Assembly: GCA_030147905.1 (NCBI GenBank)
Contig: JASBUM010000123.1
Location: 1-12,969, forward strand
DNA: 12,969 nt
From: Acidimangrovimonas sp.
Lineage (GTDB): Bacteria; Pseudomonadota; Alphaproteobacteria; Rhodobacterales; Rhodobacteraceae
Reading direction: 5' to 3'
The translations under genes were made by a program, and so were the position numbers. Position 1 is the first letter of the stretch. The number at the start of each line of letters is the position of its first letter. Positions 1 to 7,290 of the stretch are shown in pieces. The notes under the pieces were generated by a model. It had not been told where the DNA came from and made no database searches. It worked only from the letters and a program-made list of their open reading frames with translations.

Positions 1-1650
1 GCGCACCGCCACGGCACCGGCGCCGAAGGCCTCCAGCACCAGACCCAGCCGTGCGAGATCATCGGCAATCGCGAGGATCTGCGTCGCATCGGCATCCGAA
101 AGCTCGACGATCTCGGGGATCAGCAGCGCCTGCGAGGCGACACTGCGCGCGGCCAGCTGCGCCTTCAGCCGCTCATAGACCAGCCGTTCATGCGCGGCAT
201 GCTGGTCGACGATGACGATGCCGGTCTCGGTCTGGGCGATGATGTAATTCTCGTGGATCTGCGCGCGCGCCGCCCCCAGCGGGCGGGACAGGGCGGGGTC
301 CGCACCCTCGCCGGTCCATATGGCGCCGCTTCCATCGGTCTCCACCCGTGCCGACGGCAGGGTCTGTTCGGCGAAGCCTCCGGGACCCGCGCCGTCCGGG
401 GCAGCGGGCGCCTGATAGCGCCACGCGGTCTGGCGGGCCCCGACGGAGGCCCGGTCCATCTGGTAGACGCGGGCGGGCGCGCCGCCCGGCGCCGGCGGTG
501 TCATTCCCGCCCCGGCAGCCGTCACCGCCGCACCGTTCTGCGGGCGCATCGCCTCCAGCGTCCGGCCGGCGACCGTGCTGGAGGCGCGATGCGCCCCCGC
601 CGCCAAGGTCTGGCGCAGGCCCGAGACGATCAGCGCCCGCGCAACCTGCGGATCGCGGAAGCGCACCTCGGATTTCGCCGGATGGACGTTCACATCGACA
701 AGCTGCGGATCGCAGGTGATGAAAAGCGCCGCCACGGGATGACGGTCGCGGCTGAGAAAATCGAAATAGGCCGCGCGGAGCGCCCCGATCAGCATCCTGT
801 CCTGCACCGGGCGGCCGTTCACGAACAGGAACTGCGCAACCGCCGCCCCCCGCGAATAGGTCGGCAGCGCCGCATAGCCCCCAAGCCGCAGCCCGTCGCG
901 TTCCACCTCGACGCGGAGCGCGTTCTCGGCGAATTCGGCCCCGAGCATCCCCTTCAGCCGACCGTGCAGCGCATCGAAGAGATCGCCCGTTTCTGGCTCG
1001 GCGCGGAAAAGCACGCGCCCCCCCTCGTCCGCCGTCACGTCGCGCAACACGAACCCCACATGGGGGGAGGCCATCGCCAGCCGCCGGATGCAATCGGTCA
1101 CGGCCTGGGTTTCGGCCCGGTCGCTGCGGAGGAATTTCAGCCGCGCCGGGGTGGCGAAGAACAGGTCCCGCAGTTCCACCCGCGTGCCGCGGTTCTGTGC
1201 CACCGGCCGGACGGGGCCGATCCGCCCCCCGGTCACGGTGATCGCCGCGCCCTCATGGCCCTCGGCCCGCGCGCTGATGCTCAGCCGGCCGACCGCGCCG
1301 AGGGAGGGCAAGGCCTCTCCGCGAAAGCCGAAGGAACGGATCGCCAGCAGGTCGCTGCCGTCGATCTTCGAGGTTGCATGCCGCGACAGCGCAAGCGGCA
1401 GATCCTGCCCGCGCATCCCGCAGCCGTCGTCGGTCACCCGGATCAGAACCTTGCCGCCCGCGGCGATCTCGACGGTGATGCGGCGTGCGCCGGCGTCCAG
1501 CGCATTCTCGACCAGTTCCTTGACCGCCGAGGCCGGGCGCTCCACCACCTCGCCGGCCGCGATCCGGTTGATCGCGGATTCGTCAAGCTGGCGAATCTCG
1601 GGCAGGGCCGCCATGGGGCGGGCGCCTATGTTGAGGTCAGGGATGTTCAT
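1..1650 (-). CDS. mutL: DNA mismatch repair protein MutL (3' end outside window)
   Basis: MutL is the ATP-driven mediator of mismatch repair, linking mismatch-bound MutS to strand nicking and excision. The first 550 codons are present and the C-terminal tip is cut off by the window edge. The GHKL ATPase domain fills about residues 18-340. It shows ELVENALDAG at about 45-54 (E45 is the expected hydrolytic Glu), DDGCGM at 74-79, then TSKI, FRGEAL and a GTRVELRDLFF...PARLKFL stretch. A Pro/Ala/Gly-rich linker follows, then the C-terminal domain. That domain carries DQHAAHERLVYE at 482-493, which fits the DQHA(x)2E(x)4E endonuclease motif of MutL proteins from bacteria without MutH. The start at 1650 has only a weak GGTGGT upstream; M13 (1614) is a possible alternative. 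A hairpin lies between this gene and the upstream peptidase gene, so mutL may have its own promoter, but I could not identify one. Confidence 0.96.
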   Translation of the reverse strand, partial: MNIPDLNIGARPMAALPEIRQLDESAINRIAAGEVVERPASAVKELVENALDAGARRITVEIAAGGKVLIRVTDDGCGMRGQDLPLALSRHATSKIDGSDLLAIRSFGFRGEALPSLGAVGRLSISARAEGHEGAAITVTGGRIGPVRPVAQNRGTRVELRDLFFATPARLKFLRSDRAETQAVTDCIRRLAMASPHVGFVLRDVTADEGGRVLFRAEPETGDLFDALHGRLKGMLGAEFAENALRVEVERDGLRLGGYAALPTYSRGAAVAQFLFVNGRPVQDRMLIGALRAAYFDFLSRDRHPVAALFITCDPQLVDVNVHPAKSEVRFRDPQVARALIVSGLRQTLAAGAHRASSTVAGRTLEAMRPQNGAAVTAAGAGMTPPAPGGAPARVYQMDRASVGARQTAWRYQAPAAPDGAGPGGFAEQTLPSARVETDGSGAIWTGEGADPALSRPLGAARAQIHENYIIAQTETGIVIVDQHAAHERLVYERLKAQLAARSVASQALLIPEIVELSDADATQILAIADDLARLGLVLEAFGAGAVAVR

Positions 1651-1698
1651 ACCACCAGAACTAGCACGCCGTCGCAGATTCGGCCACCCATAGCGCAA

Positions 1699-1725
1699 GC
1701 GGGCCAGCCGCGCCCGGCGGCCCGC
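1699..1725 (-). terminator. Strong GC-rich hairpin after the second M16 gene (terminator-like)
   Basis: The arms GCGGGCC (1699-1705) and GGCCCGC (1719-1725) pair perfectly. Inside them GCCG (1707-1710) pairs with CGGC (1715-1718), with one bulged A at 1706 and a CGCC loop. The hairpin begins one base after the TGA of the M16 gene on the minus strand and lies about 50 bases before the mutL start. No T-run follows on the minus strand (TTGCGCTATG), so it is not a textbook intrinsic terminator. It could slow polymerase, protect the 3' end of the upstream mRNA, or attenuate read-through into mutL. Confidence 0.5.
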
Positions 1726-1726
1726 A

Positions 1727-3049
1727 TCATGGTTTCGGCGTCAGTCCCTGCGGCCTGCCGACAACCACGAAACGCAGGTTGTCCGGCTTCAGCAACCGCT
1801 TCGCTACACGGTCCAGATCGGCCACGGTCAGCGCCTCGACCTGGGCGTTCCGGGTCTTGAGATAGGACATCGGGATCTTGTCCATCTGCATGCCCACCAG
1901 AATGTTGGCGATCGCGCCGTTGCCGTCGAAGCGCAACGGAAAGGCCCCGGTCAGATAGGTCTTGGCAGCCGCGAGTTCGGCCTCGGTCACGCCCTTTTCG
2001 GCCATCGAGGTCCAGACCTTGCGAATCCCCGCGATGACGGCGCCGACCTTGGCGTTGTCTGTCGCGACCTGCCCAAGCAACAGCTGGCCGTCCGCCATCG
2101 GCGCCAGATAGGTGCCGACCCCATAGGTCAGCCCCCGCTTGACGCGCAGCGCCTGCATCAGCCGGGCCGAGAAGCGGCCGCCACCGAGAATCTCGTTGAG
2201 CACATAGGCCGCCAGGAAATCCGGATCCTTGCGCCGCAGCCCCTCCTCGCCGAAGAGGATGGCCGCCTGGGGTGTGTCGAAGGGCACCACCGTGACCCCT
2301 CCGGTCAGACGATCGCTCGCGCGGCCGGCAAGCGGTGCGCCCTTCGCGGGCAGACCGGCGAACAGCTTGTCGAGCAGCGCACCGAGCGCCTTGGGCGTGA
2401 TGTCGCCCGCCGCGGCGACATAGATGCGGTTGCGCCCCATCGTGGCATCATACGCGGCCTGGATGTCGGCGCGCGTCAGCGCGGTGACGCTGGCGACGGT
2501 GCCGTTGTCGTCGGAGCCATAGGGATGGCCCGGATAGGCCAGCGCATAGAATTTCGTGGCCGCCAGCGCGTTCGGATCCTGCTTGGCCGCACGGATGTTG
2601 GCCAGCACCTGCCCCTTGACGCGCACGATCGCGGCCGGGTCGAAGCGCGGCGCGACCAGCGCCTCGTGCAGAAGCGCCGCCGCCTTGTCGCGGTTTTCGG
2701 TCAGGAAGGCGGCCGAGACGCTCAGCGCGTCGGCATCGGCGCCGAAACCGAAGCGCGCGCCAAGTCCGTCGCGGGCGCGGGCGAAGGCGCGCGAATCAAG
2801 CTTGCCGGCCCCTTCCTCGAGCAACCCCGCCATCAGGTTGACCACGCCGCGCTGTCCGGGCGGGTCGAGGTTGGTACCACCCCTGAAACGGATCTCCAGC
2901 GCCGTGAAGCGCTGGGAATGATCCTCGACAAGCCAGGCCCGGATGCCGCCCGGCGAGGTGACGGCCTCCACAGGAACGGCGGCCCGCGCCGCCCCCGCGG
3001 CCAGGACGACGACGGTCGCGGCGCGAAACAGGATGGCACGCATACCCAT
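1727..3049 (-). CDS. Periplasmic M16 peptidase-like subunit lacking the zinc motif
   Basis: This 440-residue protein is of the insulinase/M16B family. An N-terminal signal sequence (hydrophobic stretch about 7-21, then AARA-A) predicts export to the periplasm. The place where active members have HxxEH reads NLMAG at residues 71-75 (context GVVNLMAGLLEEG), so it cannot bind the catalytic zinc. The second M16 domain keeps R302 and Y309 (LRVKRGLTYGVG), the substrate-contacting Arg/Tyr pair spaced seven residues apart as in active M16 enzymes. It is therefore likely the non-zinc partner of the upstream M16 protein in a heterodimer. The ATG at 3049 shares its A with the TGA of the upstream gene (TGATG) and has AAGGAG eight bases upstream, which favours it over the ATG at 3043 or the TTG at 3052. 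The overlap suggests translational coupling and near-equal amounts. Natural substrates are unknown. Confidence 0.9.
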   Translation of the reverse strand: MGMRAILFRAATVVVLAAGAARAAVPVEAVTSPGGIRAWLVEDHSQRFTALEIRFRGGTNLDPPGQRGVVNLMAGLLEEGAGKLDSRAFARARDGLGARFGFGADADALSVSAAFLTENRDKAAALLHEALVAPRFDPAAIVRVKGQVLANIRAAKQDPNALAATKFYALAYPGHPYGSDDNGTVASVTALTRADIQAAYDATMGRNRIYVAAAGDITPKALGALLDKLFAGLPAKGAPLAGRASDRLTGGVTVVPFDTPQAAILFGEEGLRRKDPDFLAAYVLNEILGGGRFSARLMQALRVKRGLTYGVGTYLAPMADGQLLLGQVATDNAKVGAVIAGIRKVWTSMAEKGVTEAELAAAKTYLTGAFPLRFDGNGAIANILVGMQMDKIPMSYLKTRNAQVEALTVADLDRVAKRLLKPDNLRFVVVGRPQGLTPKP

Positions 3050-4461
3050 CAATGCAGCTCCTTCGTGGCGGCGCCAAGCGCCGGACGCGGCGCCGCGCCG
3101 CGCGGGCTGGTCGGCGCGGCCGCGCCCGCCGGCCGCTCCAGATAGCCGGTGACGGAATTGTCCGGCACGAGAACGGCACGCGCCGCCGCCATCACATCCG
3201 CCGCGGTGACGGATTCCAGGGTCTTCGGCCAGTCCTCCACGTCCTTCACCCCCAGCCCCACGGAGAGGGCCGCGCCATAGCGCGAGGCCTGTCCCTGCAT
3301 GTTGTCGCGTCCGTAGATCTGCGCCGCCCGAACCTCGGTCTTGATGCGTTCCAGATCCTTCGGATCGACGCCCGTTTCGAGAAACGCCGCCAGGGCGGCA
3401 TCGAGCGCGGCCTCGGCCTTTTTCAGGCTTTCGCCCGGCGCCGGCACGACCACCAGCCGGAATGTCGTCTCACCTGCCGCGAGACCGTCGTAGCCGGCCC
3501 CGGTATAGGTCGCGACGGGCTTGTCGAACTCCAGCTTCCGGCCCAGCACCGAGGTCGCCGAATCGCCGCCCAGTATGGCCGCAAGCACCGCGAGCGCAGC
3601 GGCCCGCTTCTGCTCGCCCGGCCGGCGCGGCGGCGCCAGATAGCTGCGCATCAGATAAGGGTCGCCGACCCGCGCATCGCGCATCACCAGATGCCGGGGC
3701 GCAAGCTGCGGCGGTTCGGCCGGCCGGACCCGCCGCGGCAGATCGGGGGTCGGCGCGAGCTTGCCGAAGGTCGCGCGTGCCATCGCCTCGACCTTGGCCG
3801 GATCGACGTCGCCCGCAACCACGAGGACGGCGTTGTTGGGCGCGTAATAGGTGTGATACCAGGCCAACGCCTCCGCGCGGTCGAGCCGCGCGATCTCGGA
3901 GCGCCAGCCGATCACCGGGATCCCGTAGTGGCTGTTCATGAACTGCGCCGCCCGGATCTGCTCGGAGAACAGGGCGTCGGGGTTGCTGTCGACCCGCATG
4001 CTGCGCTCTTCCAGAATCACCTTGCGCTCGGTCGCGACCTCGGGCGCGGTCAGGCGCAGATGCCGCATCCGGTCGGCCTCCATCCCCATGACCATGCGAA
4101 GACGCTTGGCCGCAACCCGCTGGAAATAGGCGGTGTAATCCCAGCTCGTGAAGGCATTGTCGCGCCCGCCCACGGCCGCGACCCGTGCCGAGAACTCGCC
4201 GGGCTTGAGCTTGTCGGTGCCCTTAAACATCAGATGCTCGACGAAATGCGCGATCCCCGAGACGCCGGGTTTCTCGTCGGCCGCGCCCACCCGGTACCAG
4301 ACCATGTTGACCGCGACCGGAGAACGGTGGTTCTCGATCACCACGCCGCGCAGGCCGTTCTTGAGGGTGAAGGTCGTGACCGGTGCAGGTGCCGCGGCCA
4401 GCGGCGCTGCCGCCGACAGGGCGATCAGGCCGGCCAGCGCCAGGCCAGGAAGTTCACGCAT
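3049..4461 (-). CDS. Periplasmic M16 zinc metallopeptidase (HxxEH subunit)
   Basis: This 470-residue insulinase/M16B-family zinc peptidase carries the inverted zinc motif HFVEH at residues 72-76 (H72 and H76 as ligands, E75 as catalytic base). The distal Glu ligand falls within VILEERSMR at about 148-155. Family hallmarks FKGT and the NAFTSWDYTAYF region follow the motif. A signal sequence at residues 1-24 (hydrophobic core, then PLAAA-P) predicts a periplasmic location. The position of the Arg/Tyr pair in the second domain reads LEFDKPVATYTG, where the Arg seven residues before the Tyr is replaced by Phe. The Arg/Tyr function is therefore probably supplied by the protein encoded next. The start at 4461 is chosen because GGAGGAG precedes it and the signal peptide begins there; an ATG at 4512 lies inside the upstream hairpin region. 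The stop overlaps the next start. The enzyme probably degrades peptides in the periplasm. Confidence 0.93.
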   Translation of the reverse strand: MRELPGLALAGLIALSAAAPLAAAPAPVTTFTLKNGLRGVVIENHRSPVAVNMVWYRVGAADEKPGVSGIAHFVEHLMFKGTDKLKPGEFSARVAAVGGRDNAFTSWDYTAYFQRVAAKRLRMVMGMEADRMRHLRLTAPEVATERKVILEERSMRVDSNPDALFSEQIRAAQFMNSHYGIPVIGWRSEIARLDRAEALAWYHTYYAPNNAVLVVAGDVDPAKVEAMARATFGKLAPTPDLPRRVRPAEPPQLAPRHLVMRDARVGDPYLMRSYLAPPRRPGEQKRAAALAVLAAILGGDSATSVLGRKLEFDKPVATYTGAGYDGLAAGETTFRLVVVPAPGESLKKAEAALDAALAAFLETGVDPKDLERIKTEVRAAQIYGRDNMQGQASRYGAALSVGLGVKDVEDWPKTLESVTAADVMAAARAVLVPDNSVTGYLERPAGAAAPTSPRGAAPRPALGAATKELH

Positions 4462-4464
4462 CCG

Positions 4465-4471
4465 CTCCTCC
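4465..4471 (-). promoter_or_regulatory. Ribosome binding site that sets the M16 start
   Basis: GGAGGAG on the minus strand ends three bases before the ATG at 4461 (GGAGG to ATG spacing is five). This choice removes 17 residues that a longer reading from 4512 would add in front of the signal peptide. Confidence 0.75.
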
Positions 4472-4486
4472 GCTTGGTGCCGGGCA

Positions 4487-4514
4487 ACGATACCGGGATG
4501 GATCGGCCGCACAA
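4487..4514 (-). promoter_or_regulatory. Weak candidate promoter for the M16 peptidase pair
   Basis: On the minus strand TTGTGC (4514-4509) and TATCGT (4492-4487) are 16 bases apart. They match the sigma-70 consensus at 3 of 6 and 4 of 6 positions. The -35 element overlaps the downstream arm of the hairpin at 4510-4534. This could restart transcription after the hairpin, but the match is weak and chance is not excluded. Confidence 0.28.
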
Positions 4515-4534
4515 GCCCGGCCTACGGGCTTGTG
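4510..4534 (-). terminator. Perfect 10-bp hairpin after the BamF gene (terminator-like)
   Basis: CACAAGCCCG (4510-4519) and CGGGCTTGTG (4525-4534) are perfect reverse complements around a five-base loop. On the minus strand the hairpin starts 21 bases after the BamF stop codon and lies about 50 bases before the M16 start. No T-run follows (CGGCCGATCC on the minus strand). It may be a partial terminator or an mRNA-stabilising or processing element that separates the lspA-bamF message from the peptidase message. Confidence 0.55.
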
Positions 4535-4555
4535 AACGGACCGGGGCCGGGATCC

Positions 4556-5089
4556 CTAGCGCGCGGCAGGTCCGGGCGGTGCGCTGGGGGTGCGGACACC
4601 GGCACGACGCCAGCGTGCCAGCTCGGCATAGGCGTCCAGCGTCATGGGCGCATAGGCGCCGAAGTAGAGGTTCTGACCGAAGAGCCGGTCGAGCGGCTTG
4701 CCCGGATGTTCGCGGCGGAAGGTCAGATCAGCACGCGCAAGGCTCTGCCGGATGCCGGACTGCACGCCATAGCGCGAGGCCGCGGCGACCAGCGCCGCGT
4801 CGGACCGCGGAATCCCCTGCGCCTTCAGCGTCGAGGCCCGGCCGCCCAGCGCCGCCACCGCATCTGCCACCGGCGTCGGATCGGCACGGTTCGTCCCGCC
4901 CGGCGTCGGCGCCGGCAGCGCGGCCGTCTTCGGCATCGCGAGCGGCTTGGTCGGCAGGATGGCGAACTCATCCGGATGTCCGGCCTTTGCCTGGATGTTC
5001 ATCAGTCGCGGCGTGCCCGATCCCGCGCATCCCGCCAGTGCCAGAGCCGTCGCCAGGGCGATTGCAATTCCGCCGCGCCTTGCCTGCAT
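4556..5089 (-). CDS. bamF: BamF/DUF3035-family outer-membrane lipoprotein
   Basis: This 177-residue lipoprotein resembles the DUF3035 family, described in Alphaproteobacteria as BamF, an accessory subunit of the beta-barrel assembly machine. The N-terminus has a positively charged start (QARRGG), a hydrophobic stretch and the lipobox LAGC with Cys21 as the predicted lipidated residue. The residue after Cys is Ala, not the Asp inner-membrane retention signal of enterobacteria, which fits an outer-membrane location. The conserved family core is PDEFAILPTKPL near residues 39-50, followed by LPAPTPGGTNRADPTP and an ALGG motif. The C-terminus ends in a Pro/Ala-rich tail. The ATG at 5089 has GGAGG five bases upstream; a TTG at 5092 is too close to that site. 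lspA, whose product would process this lipoprotein, lies 64 bases upstream. The family call is confident; the BamF role is inferred from related proteins. Confidence 0.85.
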   Translation of the reverse strand: MQARRGGIAIALATALALAGCAGSGTPRLMNIQAKAGHPDEFAILPTKPLAMPKTAALPAPTPGGTNRADPTPVADAVAALGGRASTLKAQGIPRSDAALVAAASRYGVQSGIRQSLARADLTFRREHPGKPLDRLFGQNLYFGAYAPMTLDAYAELARWRRAGVRTPSAPPGPAAR

Positions 5090-5153
5090 CAATACCTCCA
5101 GCCCCTGCCGGCCTCGAACCCGCCTTCGTCTTTAACGTAAAGGACCGGGGACG

Positions 5154-5651
5154 TCACGGGGTCTTCTTGTGGCCGGAAAACAGCACCAGCCCCGCCGCCC
5201 CCACGAAGACGGCGATATCAGCGACATTGAACGAAAACGGATTGTTCAGCCCGCAACAGGATGTGTTGAGAAAATCTGCCACGGCGCCGTAGAACAGCCG
5301 GTCGATGACATTGCCCAGCGCACCCCCGACGAGCAGACCGGCCGCGACCTGCACCACCGGTGGCTGGCGGTCGCGCCACATCCACACCACGACCGCGACC
5401 GCGATCGCCAGGGCCACGGCGACCAGAAGCCACCGCGTCGCGGCGCCGTCGCCTGCGAAAAGCCCGAAATTGACCCCGCGGTTCCATGCCATCCGGAAGT
5501 TGAGCCACGGCGGCAACACGTCGATCGACAGCCTCTGGCGCAGCTCGAGGCCCTGCACCACCGCGAACTTGCTTGCCTGATCCACGAGCACCGTCGCCGC
5601 CGCCGTCAGCCACACCCGCCGCATCGCCTGCCACTCCGCCTGTTCCCGCAT
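5154..5651 (-). CDS. lspA: Lipoprotein signal peptidase II
   Basis: LspA is the inner-membrane aspartic protease that cleaves the signal peptide of prolipoproteins after lipidation of the Cys. The 165-residue length is typical. Four membrane segments are visible at about 13-30, 70-92, 99-118 and 142-160. Conserved motifs are DQASK at 24-28, the NRGVNFGLF stretch at 57-65 (family NxGxxFG), GGALGNVIDR at 109-118 and FNVAD at 141-145. The catalytic aspartates are predicted to be D126 (in GAVADF) and D145, 19 residues apart as in the Pseudomonas enzyme, with N114, R118 and N142 lining the site. The ATG at 5651 has GGAGG eight bases upstream and lies 25 bases after the purH stop, so it is probably co-transcribed with purH. 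The next gene encodes a likely substrate, the BamF-type lipoprotein. Confidence 0.96.
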   Translation of the reverse strand: MREQAEWQAMRRVWLTAAATVLVDQASKFAVVQGLELRQRLSIDVLPPWLNFRMAWNRGVNFGLFAGDGAATRWLLVAVALAIAVAVVVWMWRDRQPPVVQVAAGLLVGGALGNVIDRLFYGAVADFLNTSCCGLNNPFSFNVADIAVFVGAAGLVLFSGHKKTP

Positions 5652-5676
5652 GCCGCCGCCCTCCGCTCGCACCGGC

Positions 5677-7266
5677 TCAGTGCCGGAAATGCCGCTGACC
5701 GGTGAAGACCATGGCAAGACCGGCCGCGTCGGCCGCCGCGATCACCTCGTCATCGCGCATCGAGCCGCCGGGCTGGATGACGCAACGCGCCCCTGCCGCC
5801 ACCGCTTCCATCAAACCGTCGGCGAAGGGGAAAAAGGCATCGGACGCAACCGCCGAGCCGACCGCCGGACTTTCCGCCAGCCCCAGCGCCTGCGCCATGC
5901 GCTCGGCCTTGCGGGCCGCGATCATCGCGCTGTCGACCCGGCTCATCTGCCCCGCGCCGACCCCCACGGTGGCACCGTCTCGCGCATAGACGATGGCGTT
6001 CGACTTGACGTGTTTGGCGACCGTCCAGGCAAACAGCATGTCGGCGATCTCCGCCGCGTCGGGCTGACGCCGGGTCACGACCTTCAGATCCTGCGGACCG
6101 GTATGACCATTGTCGCGGTCCTGCACGAGGAAGCCGCCGGCGACCTGCTGCCAGGCCAGGCGCGGCGCGCGCATGTCCGGAAGACCCTCGGTGACCAGAA
6201 GCCGCAGGTTCTTCCGCCCGGCGAAATGGGCGATCGCATCGTCGTCGGCACCCGGGGCGATCACCACCTCGGTGAAGATCTCGGTGATCGCGAGGGCGGT
6301 TTCCAGATCGAGCCTGCGGTTGAGCGCGACGATCCCGCCGAATGCCGAGGTGCGGTCGCAGTCGAAGGCACGGCCATAGGCTTCGGCCAGGGACTGGCCC
6401 CGCGCGACTCCGCAGGGGTTGGCATGCTTGATGATCGCGCAGGCCGGTCCCTCGGCGGGGTCGAATTCGGCCACCAGGTCGAAGGCGGCGGCGGTGTCGT
6501 TGATGTTGTTGTAGCTCAGCGCCTTGCCCTGAAGCTGGCGCGCGTTGGCGACGCCGGGCCGGGGATCGCCATCGGCATAGAAGGCCGCGCGCTGATGGGG
6601 ATTCTCGCCATAGCGCAGGGTCTCGACGAGACGCCCGGCGAAGGTCCGGTGGCGCGGGCTTTCCTCGCCGAAGGCGCCGGCCATCCAGTTCGAGACCGCC
6701 GCGTCGTAGGCCGCGGTGCGGGCATAGGCGCGTTGTGCCATGCGGCGGCGGAAATCGGCGCCGGTTCGGTCGTCGTTGCGGTCGAGTTCGGCCAGCAGCC
6801 CGGCATAATCCTCGGGTTCGACCAGGACGGTGACGTAGGCGTGGTTCTTGGCCCCCGCCCGGATCATCGCCGGCCCGCCTATGTCGATGTTCTCGATGCA
6901 ATCGTCGATCCCGGCGCCACGCGCCACGGTGGCCTCGAAGGGATAGAGATTGACCACCAGCAGGTCGATCGGCTCGATCCGGTGGGTCTCCATCGCCGCG
7001 CGGTGTTCAGGATCGTCGCGCAACGCCAGCAGCCCGCCATGAACCCGCGGATGCAGCGTCTTGACGCGGCCGCCCATCATCTCGGGGAACCCGGTGAGAT
7101 CGGAGACATCGCGCACCGACAGGCCGGCGGCGCGCATCTCGCCGGCGGTGCCGCCCGTCGACAGCAGTTCCACCCCGCGCGCGGCCAGCGCCTGGCAGAA
7201 AGGGATGAGCCCGGTCTTGTCGGAAACGGAGATCAGCGCACGGCGCAGCGGCATCAGGTCGGTCAT
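5677..7266 (-). CDS. purH: Bifunctional AICAR transformylase / IMP cyclohydrolase
   Basis: PurH catalyses the last two steps of de novo purine synthesis in the cytoplasm: formylation of AICAR by 10-formyl-THF to FAICAR, then ring closure to IMP. The 529-residue length is standard. The N-terminal MGS-like IMP cyclohydrolase domain (about 1-200) shows ISVSDKTG near residue 12, [22 protein letters not shown] and HGGLLALR. The C-terminal transformylase domain shows [26 protein letters not shown] and IIKHANPCG, with catalytic K280-H281, then [11 protein letters not shown] and [12 protein letters not shown]. The ATG at 7266 has AAAGGA six bases upstream. The gap to the upstream heparinase-like gene is 24 bases and to lspA 25 bases, consistent with one transcript. 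No purine riboswitch-like structure is possible in so short a leader. Confidence 0.98.
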   Translation of the reverse strand: MTDLMPLRRALISVSDKTGLIPFCQALAARGVELLSTGGTAGEMRAAGLSVRDVSDLTGFPEMMGGRVKTLHPRVHGGLLALRDDPEHRAAMETHRIEPIDLLVVNLYPFEATVARGAGIDDCIENIDIGGPAMIRAGAKNHAYVTVLVEPEDYAGLLAELDRNDDRTGADFRRRMAQRAYARTAAYDAAVSNWMAGAFGEESPRHRTFAGRLVETLRYGENPHQRAAFYADGDPRPGVANARQLQGKALSYNNINDTAAAFDLVAEFDPAEGPACAIIKHANPCGVARGQSLAEAYGRAFDCDRTSAFGGIVALNRRLDLETALAITEIFTEVVIAPGADDDAIAHFAGRKNLRLLVTEGLPDMRAPRLAWQQVAGGFLVQDRDNGHTGPQDLKVVTRRQPDAAEIADMLFAWTVAKHVKSNAIVYARDGATVGVGAGQMSRVDSAMIAARKAERMAQALGLAESPAVGSAVASDAFFPFADGLMEAVAAGARCVIQPGGSMRDDEVIAAADAAGLAMVFTGQRHFRH

Positions 7267-7290
7267 GGCGGGTCCTTTCTTCGCGGGCGG

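Noticed and set aside
1651..1698. A mutL promoter upstream of 1650
   Set aside because: TTGCGC is present but no acceptable -10 lies at the right distance; I could not support a specific site.
190..1860. Open plus-strand frame of about 556 codons opposite mutL
   Set aside because: Antisense to an unmistakable mutL; low-complexity translation.
5124..5153. Possible promoter for the BamF gene in the lspA-bamF gap, with a small CTTTA/TAAAG inverted repeat
   Set aside because: The best hexamers (GTGACG and TTAAAG on the minus strand, 16 apart) match poorly, and the stem is only five bases. Co-transcription with lspA explains the gene better.
3052..5292. Open plus-strand frame of about 746 codons opposite the M16 and BamF genes
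   Set aside because: Same GC-driven shadow; no family signature, and the minus-strand genes carry all conserved motifs.
7267..7290. Riboswitch or attenuator ahead of purH
   Set aside because: The gap is 24 bases and is taken up by the ribosome binding site; there is no room for such a structure.
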